35,652 nt of DNA. Source: a virus. This document shows positions 19,161-25,614 of the stretch, one piece after another. The translations under genes and the position numbers were made by a program. The stretch is from positions 1 to 35,652 of IMG/VR virus record IMGVR_UViG_3300046009_009524; one strand, written 5' to 3'. The number at the start of each line of letters is the position of its first letter. Within the stretch, counting starts at the first letter, position 1. The notes beneath the pieces were generated by a model that saw nothing but the letters and a program-made list of their open reading frames with translations, had not been told where the DNA came from and did no database searches.

Positions 19161-19241
19161 TCACATAAAAAACAAACATAATAAAGGTATTAGTATCATT
19201 ATCCATACTATTATATGTTGTTGAGTGTCATATTTTTTCAT
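19161..19241 (-). CDS. 26-aa membrane peptide
   Basis: ATG at 19241, 1 nt after the stop region of the large gene at 19243-20106; TGA at 19161. One membrane helix (HIIVWIMILIPLLCLFFM). Likely translated after the upstream gene, though too short to be certain. Confidence 0.4.
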   Translation of the reverse strand: MKKYDTQQHIIVWIMILIPLLCLFFM

Positions 19242-19242
19242 A

Positions 19243-20106
19243 TTATTTCTTTTTAAATTGTTCAAACCATACTTTTTCGTTTTTAAAAGAAGATAATCCT
19301 TTTAGCTCTTTTACAATAAATTCTTTATGTGATTTTAAAATAGTCAAAACTTCTTCCTCACTATACATTCTCTCTGCTTGCTTATCTCTATCTTCTAATG
19401 CTTTTTCACAACTTGCCAAAAGTGTTTTTGTATGTCTTAATTCAATTTCCATTAATCCCATTCTCTCTGCTTGCCATTTAGCACCATTTATAAAATGATT
19501 TTTTTTATCAACCTCTATATTACCTATACCATCCAAAGCAAATGGATATAATCTTTCAGCAGCTTCTTCTAGTGTTTCTTGTTTATATACTAAAGCAGTA
19601 CTACCTCTTGTAACAGGATTGTTTTGGTCTATTTGTTCTAAAATGGTTTCTTGTTTAGGTTTTTCTTTTGGAATGATTATTTTGTAATTTTCATAAATTC
19701 CCTCAATAACTGAATTATCTTCTAAATAATCAAAATATTGACCATCTTCTAATCTTTCAGTTTCAACAAACTTACAACTTGGATTCTTTACAAACCATTC
19801 TAAAAACTCATCATCAATAGCTTGTACACCATTTGCAATTAGTGTTGGGTCTGTTGTTAGGATGATTTTTTCCCAATAGTTATTTGCATATTCTAAAGAA
19901 TAATCATCTAAAGGTTTAAATATATCCTCACCGTTTGTTACCCAACAGTTTCTATCTTTAATTTCTTCATTAGAAGTGATGTAGATGTTTTGAGCAGTAT
20001 TGCTTCCTATTAAAACTTCTTTTGATAGTTCTAATTTACCTTGAAGCAAATTGTTTATCCATAACCTACTTGGTTTGTCTGTTGGTAGTACGTGTATATT
20101 CTTCAT
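19243..20106 (-). CDS. conserved flavobacterial phage protein, 287 aa
   Basis: Begins MKNIHVLPTDKPSRLW and contains ILTTDPTLIANGVQAIDDEF, EWFVKNPSC, IIIPKEKPKQE and a C-terminal ETLEEAAERLYPF...GAKWQAERM segment. I recognise this as a modular protein frequent in Flavobacteriaceae phages and prophages, without known function. It is a strong pointer to the host lineage. The C-terminal part is helical with a likely coiled coil. ATG at 20106, 1 nt after the upstream membrane-protein stop. Confidence 0.85.
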   Translation of the reverse strand: MKNIHVLPTDKPSRLWINNLLQGKLELSKEVLIGSNTAQNIYITSNEEIKDRNCWVTNGEDIFKPLDDYSLEYANNYWEKIILTTDPTLIANGVQAIDDEFLEWFVKNPSCKFVETERLEDGQYFDYLEDNSVIEGIYENYKIIIPKEKPKQETILEQIDQNNPVTRGSTALVYKQETLEEAAERLYPFALDGIGNIEVDKKNHFINGAKWQAERMGLMEIELRHTKTLLASCEKALEDRDKQAERMYSEEEVLTILKSHKEFIVKELKGLSSFKNEKVWFEQFKKK

Positions 20107-20107
20107 T

Positions 20108-20302
20108 TTACTTTAATTTCTTTTTACCGTGTTCTTCTTTATAATCCCAATGTTGTAAAGCAGCCATGTAAATCACATAAATACCAAGACAAACCATAAC
20201 CCCTAACAGACATATAACCACGAAATAAGAAAACATAACTGTACAAATTGCAGCTGCTAATATTGCTATAGTAGTAAGTATTGCTTTAATTTTAGTTTTC
20301 AT
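20108..20302 (-). CDS. membrane protein, 64 aa
   Basis: Two hydrophobic segments (about residues 8-25 and 27-49) and a basic, charged C-terminus (HGKKKLK). ATG at 20302, 1 nt before the 287-aa gene, so co-expressed. No family is recognised. Confidence 0.7.
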   Translation of the reverse strand: MKTKIKAILTTIAILAAAICTVMFSYFVVICLLGVMVCLGIYVIYMAALQHWDYKEEHGKKKLK

Positions 20303-20312
20303 AACTTTTATT

Positions 20313-20444
20313 TTAATAGATGAGATAAAATCTATAAGTACCTAAAGCCAATACTAGTAATTTTTTTGGAGTACCATTGCAACGTACCTTGTCTTTACTT
20401 ACTCCTAAATAGGATTTTGGGTGTTTTTTCATGAATACTGTCAT
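20313..20444 (-). CDS. hypothetical 43-aa protein
   Basis: ATG at 20444, TAA at 20313-20315. Basic (MKKHPKSYLGVSKDKVRCNG), hydrophobic toward the end. It lies in a run of ORFs each preceded by AAAAGTT or AGAGTT. Coding character is fair. Confidence 0.5.
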   Translation of the reverse strand: MTVFMKKHPKSYLGVSKDKVRCNGTPKKLLVLALGTYRFYLIY

Positions 20445-20449
20445 AACTT

Positions 20450-20605
20450 TTATTTTGATAAAACATTTTTAAGTGGGTATTCAACATGTTTTTTAAACAA
20501 GTATTGTAATTTCCATTTTAGTATAGTCTTGTCCTCTCTTAAAATTTTCTTAACTCCGGCATAGCCTTTAGTATTTTGTCTTTTGTACCTCTTAATCCAG
20601 TTCAT
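20450..20605 (-). CDS. basic hypothetical 51-aa protein
   Basis: ATG at 20605, TAA at 20450-20452. Very basic and helical (MNWIKRYKRQNTKGYAGV, KILREDKTILKWKLQYLF). First gene after the promoter at 20629-20660; likely nucleic acid or phospholipid contact, which is inference. Confidence 0.6.
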   Translation of the reverse strand: MNWIKRYKRQNTKGYAGVKKILREDKTILKWKLQYLFKKHVEYPLKNVLSK

Positions 20606-20628
20606 AACTCTTATTTTTTATTGTAACG

Positions 20629-20660
20629 TAAATATACGAACAAGATTTTGGGGAGCCAAA
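20629..20660 (-). promoter_or_regulatory. Bacteroidota-type promoter
   Basis: TTTG (20657-20660, TTTGGC), 20 nt, TATATTTA (20629-20636), then CGTTACAATAAAAAATAAG and AGTTATG. Confidence 0.8.
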
Positions 20661-20666
20661 TTTATT

Positions 20667-20813
20667 TTAATCTTTGTTTTCTAAGTCTTCTAAATATCTC
20701 CACCCAGCCTCTGATATACAGTCAGTCATATGACCGCAACGTTCTAAAAATCTCAACAGACTTACTATTGCTAACTGGTCCAGTATTGAATATATTAGTC
20801 TTTCAATCTTCAT
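20667..20813 (-). CDS. hypothetical 48-aa protein
   Basis: Start at ATG 20813 (MKIERLIYSILDQ); a longer frame to 20888 is a shadow of the upstream gene. It overlaps the end of the 83-aa gene by 11 nt. Helical with a CGHMTDCISEAGW middle. Last gene of the operon from 22432. Unknown function. Confidence 0.6.
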   Translation of the reverse strand: MKIERLIYSILDQLAIVSLLRFLERCGHMTDCISEAGWRYLEDLENKD

Positions 20814-21054
20814 AGGTTTCTTTGTAGTATTGTTCTTCATCACATACAGATTCAAAAGAACATTCTTCTTTTCCAACTGCAATGCCATTGCCTAACCCGT
20901 CTGAATATGACTGCATTATCTGTTGCTTTTCCATTTCTTTGGCTTGTTCAATTGCTTTATCAATTATAGAATGTCCAAATGAAGGAGCTTGAATATAACC
21001 TCTTTCACTTAATTGTTTTACTAACCAGTCTACTGCTGTTTGTTTATTGTTCAT
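20803..21054 (-). CDS. QTAV-type small phage protein (83 aa)
   Basis: QTAVDWLVKQLSERG at the start, then IEQAKEMEKQQIMQSY and EEQYYKETYED at the end. The YGGxK tail of its relatives is missing, and no gene overlaps its stop by ATGA. ATG at 21054 behind an embedded GGAGGTGA. Unknown function. Confidence 0.8.
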   Translation of the reverse strand: MNNKQTAVDWLVKQLSERGYIQAPSFGHSIIDKAIEQAKEMEKQQIMQSYSDGLGNGIAVGKEECSFESVCDEEQYYKETYED

Positions 21055-21299
21055 TTGTCACCTCCGTATGTTTTATAAGTCGTGTGTCGAACTTTTTTTC
21101 CTTCTTGTACATATAAAAAATCCGCAAATGTTTTAATAGCATTATTTGCTTTTTCCTCGGAATCATAAATGTATCTCATTGTTTTACTTGTTTCGCATTC
21201 AACAATGTTTTCCCACTTACCAAATAAAGGCTTTTTTACTTGTGGGGTATAATCTTTTTGACCATTATTGAGATGCTCTATTTTGATTCTATATTTCAT
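21051..21299 (-). CDS. hypothetical 82-aa protein with YGGDK tail
   Basis: Begins MKYRIKIEHLNNGQKDYTPQ, beta-rich, with a helix near residue 45-65, and ends YKTYGGDK, whose codons include GGAGGTGA for the next gene. Not a clear member of the QTAV family, yet it carries the same tail. ATG at 21299 overlaps the upstream stop as ATGA. Function unknown. Confidence 0.75.
   Translation of the reverse strand: MKYRIKIEHLNNGQKDYTPQVKKPLFGKWENIVECETSKTMRYIYDSEEKANNAIKTFADFLYVQEGKKVRHTTYKTYGGDK
21058..21065 (-). promoter_or_regulatory. embedded ribosome-binding site
   Basis: GGAGGTGA in the GGDK codons before the ATG at 21054; a perfect match to the 16S anti-Shine-Dalgarno. Confidence 0.75.
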
Positions 21300-21535
21300 T
21301 TGTCACCTCCGTATGTTTCTTGATAGTATTGTTCCCAATCGTTGTATATTGACTCTTTCCCTTCTTGGATTTTTAACGCATCATTAAATGCAATTCCCAT
21401 ACTTTTTATTATCTGCTCCTTCTCCATTTCTTTGAAGAACTTAATTTCTTCCTGAGTTAATACTGGAGCAAACCCCTCTTTATTTAAAAGATTTACTATT
21501 TGGTCTACTGCCGTTTGTTGTGTTTCATTACTCAT
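21296..21535 (-). CDS. QTAV-type small phage protein (79 aa)
   Basis: QTAVDQIVNLLNKEG at the start, FFKEMEKEQIIKSMG in the middle, WEQYYQETYGGDK at the end. Stop overlaps the next start (ATGA), and the tail encodes GGAGGTGA. Member of the tandem family. Function unknown. Confidence 0.8.
   Translation of the reverse strand: MSNETQQTAVDQIVNLLNKEGFAPVLTQEEIKFFKEMEKEQIIKSMGIAFNDALKIQEGKESIYNDWEQYYQETYGGDK
21303..21310 (-). promoter_or_regulatory. embedded ribosome-binding site
   Basis: GGAGGTGA in the YGGDK codons of the 79-aa gene, before the ATG at 21299. Confidence 0.75.
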
Positions 21536-21723
21536 TTGTTACCTCCGTATGTTTCTTCCCAATAATACTCAAATTCATGTATTGCCCCATCTTCATCTCC
21601 TGCATACCAAGTATTTTCATGTTGCTCCTTTTCCATTTCTTTGGCTTGCTCTAAATCAAACTTATCAAGTTCTCTTTTTTTAGATAAATTATATAACCAT
21701 TGTACTGCTGTTTGTTTTCTCAT
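21532..21723 (-). CDS. QTAV-type small phage protein (63 aa)
   Basis: Shortest family member: QTAVQWLYNLSKKREL, DLEQAKEMEKEQHENTWY, YYWEETYGGNK. ATG at 21723 overlaps the upstream stop as ATGA; no strong Shine-Dalgarno is seen there. Its own tail encodes GGAGGTAA for the next gene. Function unknown. Confidence 0.8.
   Translation of the reverse strand: MRKQTAVQWLYNLSKKRELDKFDLEQAKEMEKEQHENTWYAGDEDGAIHEFEYYWEETYGGNK
21539..21546 (-). promoter_or_regulatory. embedded ribosome-binding site
   Basis: GGAGGTAA in the YGGNK codons of the 63-aa gene, before the ATG at 21535. Confidence 0.75.
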
Positions 21724-21998
21724 AGTTTTTCTATTTCGGTTTTAACTTCTTGCCAATACTCAATGGATTCGATAATATCTGATGAATAGCTACCGTTATC
21801 GGATTCAATGGGTTTGGATGGTGAAGCCTTCAATATCTCATCAACGGCAACTAAAGCGCATTGTTTTGATGCCAATTTCACACTATAATCTAAAAGATAT
21901 GAATTGCTAGACCATCCTCCACCGTCCACAGATTCAACGTCCTCTATTTTGTCGTAGAATCTATTTACTAAAATAGATGCTTTTTCTTGTGGTGTCAT
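21720..21998 (-). CDS. MTPQEKA-type phage protein, copy 1 (92 aa)
   Basis: Paralogue of the next entry: MTPQEKASILVNRFYDKIED at the start, CALVAVDEIL in the middle, IEYWQEVKTEIEKL at the end. The family is common in flavobacterial phages; function unknown. ATGA overlap at both ends. Confidence 0.8.
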   Translation of the reverse strand: MTPQEKASILVNRFYDKIEDVESVDGGGWSSNSYLLDYSVKLASKQCALVAVDEILKASPSKPIESDNGSYSSDIIESIEYWQEVKTEIEKL

Positions 21999-22213
21999 AG
22001 CTTTTCTATTTCTTGTTTAACTTCTTGCCAGTATTCAATATGGTTATAAAAATATGCTTCTGACATATCACAGCAATCAACATCTAATATCTCATCTACT
22101 GCTATCAAAGCGCATTTCTTAGCGTTTTCTAACTTCATATTATTAGTTAGAAATGACATTATGCCGTTGTAATAAACGTTTACTAATTGGTTCGCTTTCT
22201 CTTGTGGTGTCAT
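21995..22213 (-). CDS. MTPQEKA-type phage protein, copy 2 (72 aa)
   Basis: MTPQEKANQLVNVYYNGI at the start, KKCALIAVDEILDVD, IEYWQEVKQEIEKL at the end. The shared blocks with the 92-aa copy, separated by unrelated linkers of different length, show a tandem duplication. Unknown function. Confidence 0.8.
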   Translation of the reverse strand: MTPQEKANQLVNVYYNGIMSFLTNNMKLENAKKCALIAVDEILDVDCCDMSEAYFYNHIEYWQEVKQEIEKL

Positions 22214-22216
22214 AAT

Positions 22217-22432
22217 TTAATGTTTAAATGTTTCGTTGTAGTATTGTTCTGCTGTTAAATCTGCATCATCATCTAAATAATCATTTGTAAATTTTATCAT
22301 ATGCTCTTTCTCCATTTCTTTTGCTTGTTCATATGCTTTTTGTAACTCATTGGGTATTCCTTCGTGAAACATAAAAAGCATATTAAATCTATCAAATAAC
22401 CATTCAACTGCTGTTTGTTTTTTATTATTCAT
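22217..22432 (-). CDS. QTAV-type small phage protein (71 aa)
   Basis: KQTAVEWLFDRFNML at the start, YEQAKEMEKEHMIKFTN, AEQYYNETFKH at the end. Heads the operon to 20667 after the promoter at 22451-22482. Lacks the YGGxK tail; the next gene starts 4 nt downstream without overlap, consistent with the tail being a ribosome-binding device. Confidence 0.8.
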   Translation of the reverse strand: MNNKKQTAVEWLFDRFNMLFMFHEGIPNELQKAYEQAKEMEKEHMIKFTNDYLDDDADLTAEQYYNETFKH

Positions 22433-22450
22433 ATATTTTTTATTATGATA

Positions 22451-22482
22451 TAAATGTATGAACTAGATTTCGGGGAACCAAA
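22451..22482 (-). promoter_or_regulatory. Bacteroidota-type promoter
   Basis: TTTG (22479-22482), 20 nt, TACATTTA (22451-22458), then TATCATAATAAAAAATATATG. Drives the eight-gene operon 22432-20667. Confidence 0.8.
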
Positions 22483-22488
22483 CTATCC

Positions 22489-22659
22489 TCAAAATTTATC
22501 CCAAAAATTATCTTTAATAATTTTCGATTTCAATACCTGATTTTTCTCATCATCCTTTAAGATTTTGTTAGTCAATTTTTCCAAATGTTTTTGTTTTTGT
22601 CTCTCAAAATCATTCACAATGGCATTGTGTTTTTTATTTTTGATATCTTTTTTCTTCAT
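22489..22659 (-). CDS. basic hypothetical 56-aa protein
   Basis: ATG at 22659, TGA at 22489. Lys-rich coiled-coil-like sequence (MKKKDIKNKKHNAIVNDFER, KHLEKLTNKILKDDEK). It overlaps the end of the HNH gene by 4 nt (ATGA). No function is recognised. Confidence 0.6.
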   Translation of the reverse strand: MKKKDIKNKKHNAIVNDFERQKQKHLEKLTNKILKDDEKNQVLKSKIIKDNFWDKF

Positions 22660-23300
22660 AACCTAGATATAAATTCCGACCCATCATCAACTGGTTTTGG
22701 ATCATATAACCCTAATTCTCTCAATCGTTGTTGAGTATAATCATCTACTTCCCAAGTAACCTCTGATTGGTTTTTGGTTAAGTGTTCTTCAATCCCCTCT
22801 AATTGTTTTCCAGTAAATAAATCCCCAACAGAGAGGAAATAGCAATTGTAGCACAACATTTCTAAATTAGATAGTTTATAATGTTGTTTATTTCCATCTT
22901 TAAAATGTAGCAATATTGGTATTTTATAATCTAATAACCTATATTCCTTAAACCCACATTTGCTACATTCCTCCTGTAAGAAACCCTCTTGTATTAACCT
23001 ATATTTTATTTTGTTTGGATTAAATGATGATGGATCAATTTTACCCTCAATCAAATCCCTTAATGCAAAATCTTTTCTAGGATTTCCATTACTCAAAAAT
23101 TTAGGAATACCTTTACCACATTGGTTTTTATGTTGTTCAAACAAATTAGCATAACCGGGTTCGGTTGCATCATAACGTTTAGCCCACATTTTAAAATGTA
23201 TGTACGAAACATTTAAATAACGAGCTGCGGCTTTGTTTGATTTAGTTTTAGCCATAGCAGCTAAAATCAATTCCTTTCCTAGTGGTTTACTTTTTGGCAC
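22656..23300 (-). CDS. phage HNH-type zinc-binding protein, 214 aa
   Basis: An N-terminal helix-turn-helix-like stretch (SNKAAARYLNVSYIHFKMWA, residues 21-40) precedes a zinc HNH-type core: C112/C115 (CSKC), H132 (LLHFKDGN), N145 (LSNLEML), C150/C153 (CYNC). The first HNH His-equivalent position reads LLHF and lacks the usual HH pair, so nuclease activity is uncertain. I recall similar proteins in marine and Bacteroidota phages. The start is GTG at 23300, 1 nt after the upstream stop. Likely DNA binding or cleavage. Confidence 0.7.
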   Translation of the reverse strand: MPKSKPLGKELILAAMAKTKSNKAAARYLNVSYIHFKMWAKRYDATEPGYANLFEQHKNQCGKGIPKFLSNGNPRKDFALRDLIEGKIDPSSFNPNKIKYRLIQEGFLQEECSKCGFKEYRLLDYKIPILLHFKDGNKQHYKLSNLEMLCYNCYFLSVGDLFTGKQLEGIEEHLTKNQSEVTWEVDDYTQQRLRELGLYDPKPVDDGSEFISRL

Positions 23301-23301
23301 T

Positions 23302-23607
23302 TTATTCGTCTGTTTTCTTGTTTTGTTTTAGTTTACTAAAACCATAAGGAAGATCTTGATGTTGTTCTACTGAATCTAATAGGTTTTTACCCATTTTCTT
23401 TAATTTGTTTTCTGCTTCAATATAACGCTTATAATCCTCATGTTCAAGATGTATGGTTTCAATCCATGTATGATCACCCTCACCCATCATTACTGTTACT
23501 GTTCCTTTTTTCTGTACTCCTGAACAGTTTACACATGTTTCAACTCCTGGTATTGCTTTTAGTCTACCTTCAGGGATATTTTCCCCACATTTTTTACAAT
23601 TTTTCAT
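23302..23607 (-). CDS. C4 zinc-finger protein, DksA/TraR-like, 101 aa
   Basis: CKKCGENIPEGRLKAIPG followed by CVNC gives a CxxC-x17-CxxC finger as in the DksA/TraR family, which binds RNA polymerase. The helical coiled-coil tip of DksA is absent; a charged helix follows instead (residues 55-85). Role in redirecting host transcription is a possibility only. ATG at 23607. Confidence 0.7.
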   Translation of the reverse strand: MKNCKKCGENIPEGRLKAIPGVETCVNCSGVQKKGTVTVMMGEGDHTWIETIHLEHEDYKRYIEAENKLKKMGKNLLDSVEQHQDLPYGFSKLKQNKKTDE

Positions 23608-23613
23608 TTTTTA

Positions 23614-23985
23614 TTAAGATATTTTTTCAATTAAATCCCACAATTGTTTTGCTGTTTCCACAACAATTTCTTCTTCCTCACCATCTTCTATTTGGAGTTT
23701 GATAGTATTTAATTCTCCGTTTTGGTTAAATCTATCATATACCCACCATAAAATAATTTCGGTTTTGATGTCACCGTATTTTAAAAATAAAAGGTTTTCA
23801 ATTAATAGGAAAAATGGTTCCTCATAAATTACTAAATCAATAGTAAAGTCTTGTTCTAGTTTTTCAGTTCTTTTGTTACACTCGTCGAACAGGTTAATAA
23901 TATCAATGAATATATCCATATCACTGATTGAGTTATTGTTCTTCTGTATTTTTAGATTTTTACCGAAGTTTTGTAAATCACTCAT
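23614..23985 (-). CDS. conserved phage protein, 123 aa
   Basis: Contains YGDIKTEIILWWVYDRFNQNG followed by a beta segment and a C-terminal QLWDLIEKI. I recall this type in marine T4-like phages, function unknown (memory only). Acidic. ATG at 23985, overlapped by 8 nt by the upstream gene. Confidence 0.7.
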   Translation of the reverse strand: MSDLQNFGKNLKIQKNNNSISDMDIFIDIINLFDECNKRTEKLEQDFTIDLVIYEEPFFLLIENLLFLKYGDIKTEIILWWVYDRFNQNGELNTIKLQIEDGEEEEIVVETAKQLWDLIEKIS

Positions 23986-24139
23986 AAGTTTTTTCTACAC
24001 TAAATATTTTTAAAAATTCTTTTAGGGGTAATTGTTTACGCTTAGCAAACGTTTTAGCCGCTTCTAATCTTGAAAAACCTACTGTTATTCCAATAGCTTC
24101 TTTCTCTTTGTCTATTTTGCTATAAAATTTAAATACCAT
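23978..24139 (-). CDS. small conserved phage protein, 53 aa
   Basis: ATG at 24139, TGA at 23978, overlapping the next start as ATGAGTGA. FSRLEAAKTFAKRKQLPLKEF and FLKIFSV are of a type seen in T4-like phages (memory). Basic. First gene after the promoter at 24146-24177. Confidence 0.65.
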   Translation of the reverse strand: MVFKFYSKIDKEKEAIGITVGFSRLEAAKTFAKRKQLPLKEFLKIFSVEKTYE

Positions 24140-24145
24140 TTTGTC

Positions 24146-24177
24146 TAAATATACGATTTTATTTTTGAATTTCCAAA
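24146..24177 (-). promoter_or_regulatory. Bacteroidota-type promoter
   Basis: TTTG (24174-24177), 20 nt, TATATTTA (24146-24153), then GACAAAATG. It is the rightmost clear copy in the window; none was found in 24.2-35.6 kb. Confidence 0.75.
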
Positions 24178-24207
24178 CTAAACTAAATATCTAGTTTTAA
24201 ATAAATA

Positions 24208-24981
24208 TTATAATATGAATTTTTGATTGCTTTCTGGATGGGAGTAGATGTAACTACCCCATTTATATTTAGCATATTCATGACAATTCATTTCATATTC
24301 TTTAGATATTTGTTCTTGTTCTGGGGTTTTAGCTGATAATGAAACAAAATGGTAAAAATGACATTTATATGTTCTTAATAATTTCATTCCATTCATATAA
24401 CACTTCATAAAAAATTCCCAATCAGCTACAAAGCCTGAAGGTGAGGGGTAGGATTCATCAAACCCACCAATTTTAAGATAATCCATTTTACTCATAAAAA
24501 ATGGAAATGTAGAACCAGATTCTTCTATTTTATCTTCCATTACACTAATTTCATATTTCCAAAATTGTTCTAAATCAAATGTTTTAGGAGTACGACCTAA
24601 ATCTTTAATCAAAAATTGAGGAAACACACTAGGGTAAGGTTCTATCTGGTTTGGGGATAAAACACTGTTTGGTTGATATAATTCTAATAAATATTTATCC
24701 CAACTAACTGGTGCAACATTGTCATCATTTATAACTAATATTTTATCAAAAATAGAATTATAAACACCTAGATTAGTAGCTCTTACTGTACCTACATTTT
24801 CTTCTAAATCTAAAACATCAATATGTTCAGCATGTTTTTCTAATACTTCTTTATTAATGTCATAAAAACCATCAACTACAACTAATATTTGATTTTTATT
24901 TACTTGACCTTTAATTAATGACTCTAAACACAGATCTAATGCTTCTGGTGTTTTATATGTTGGAATTATAACTGATATCAT
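24208..24981 (-). CDS. family 2 glycosyltransferase (GT-A)
   Basis: A 257-aa inverting GT-A enzyme. Starts with the ISVIIPTYKTPEALDLCLES pattern, has ENVGTVRATNLGV for nucleotide binding and a DxD-like NDDN at residues 85-88 for metal and sugar nucleotide. The later part carries GGFDESYPSPSGF and a WEFFMKCYMNG acceptor-side segment. Donor sugar unknown. Last gene of the glycan block. ATG at 24981 overlaps the upstream stop as ATGA. Confidence 0.9.
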   Translation of the reverse strand: MISVIIPTYKTPEALDLCLESLIKGQVNKNQILVVVDGFYDINKEVLEKHAEHIDVLDLEENVGTVRATNLGVYNSIFDKILVINDDNVAPVSWDKYLLELYQPNSVLSPNQIEPYPSVFPQFLIKDLGRTPKTFDLEQFWKYEISVMEDKIEESGSTFPFFMSKMDYLKIGGFDESYPSPSGFVADWEFFMKCYMNGMKLLRTYKCHFYHFVSLSAKTPEQEQISKEYEMNCHEYAKYKWGSYIYSHPESNQKFIL

Positions 24982-25613
24982 ACGGTTTTATAATATTCTC
25001 CTATTTGAAATTTAGTTTTTGTATTAATAGAACCATACTCACTTGGTTTATAATTAGAATATTTTATTACTCTAAAATCTACACTAACTCTAGCTCTTCC
25101 AGTTTCATTAATTTTATTACCATGTGTTAAATTAGAACCATCCCATTGAATTACTTCTCCATAATTACAATTCATAGGAGAAAAATCACCTTTATCTTCC
25201 TCAGATTCAACCCAAATAGTATTAGTATCAAAGGCATCCGTAAATGGTAAAAAGAAATTATCTTCTTGTACTTCATTAGCCCAATTTACATCTCGATAAA
25301 ATTTATCTTTATGGAATTCACCTACAGCGATATTATCAAGATAAGCTATTCTAAATGTAGGTATAGCTTGGTATACTATTTGTTCATTATATAAGGGTTT
25401 AATTATATCTAAAATAAATTTATCATATAATTGAATAAATTCGTCTGTTCGAGCCCAATCATAATATAATTTATGATATTTAGTACTTTGATCTTGTTCT
25501 CTACTAAATACTTCAATATTATCATTTAAAGCTGATAAATTATTTATACTAAATAATTGTTCTAATTTTTCTTTAAATAAAAAATATTCTTTATTATAAC
25601 TAATTTTTTTCAT
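24978..25613 (-). CDS. 2-oxoglutarate/Fe(II) oxygenase, StrG-like
   Basis: A jelly-roll dioxygenase candidate, 211 aa. Iron ligands H101-x-D103 (EFHKDKF) and H164 (NLTHGNKINE), with Arg for 2-oxoglutarate in RARVSVDFRV (173-175). The blocks FLPFTDAFDTNTIWVESE and YGEVIQWDGSNL resemble StrG-type streptomycin pathway oxygenases (recalled, not searched). It would hydroxylate or oxidise a sugar or sugar-linked substrate. It is co-transcribed with the glycosyltransferases. Confidence 0.75.
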   Translation of the reverse strand: MKKISYNKEYFLFKEKLEQLFSINNLSALNDNIEVFSREQDQSTKYHKLYYDWARTDEFIQLYDKFILDIIKPLYNEQIVYQAIPTFRIAYLDNIAVGEFHKDKFYRDVNWANEVQEDNFFLPFTDAFDTNTIWVESEEDKGDFSPMNCNYGEVIQWDGSNLTHGNKINETGRARVSVDFRVIKYSNYKPSEYGSINTKTKFQIGEYYKTV

Positions 25614-25614
25614 A

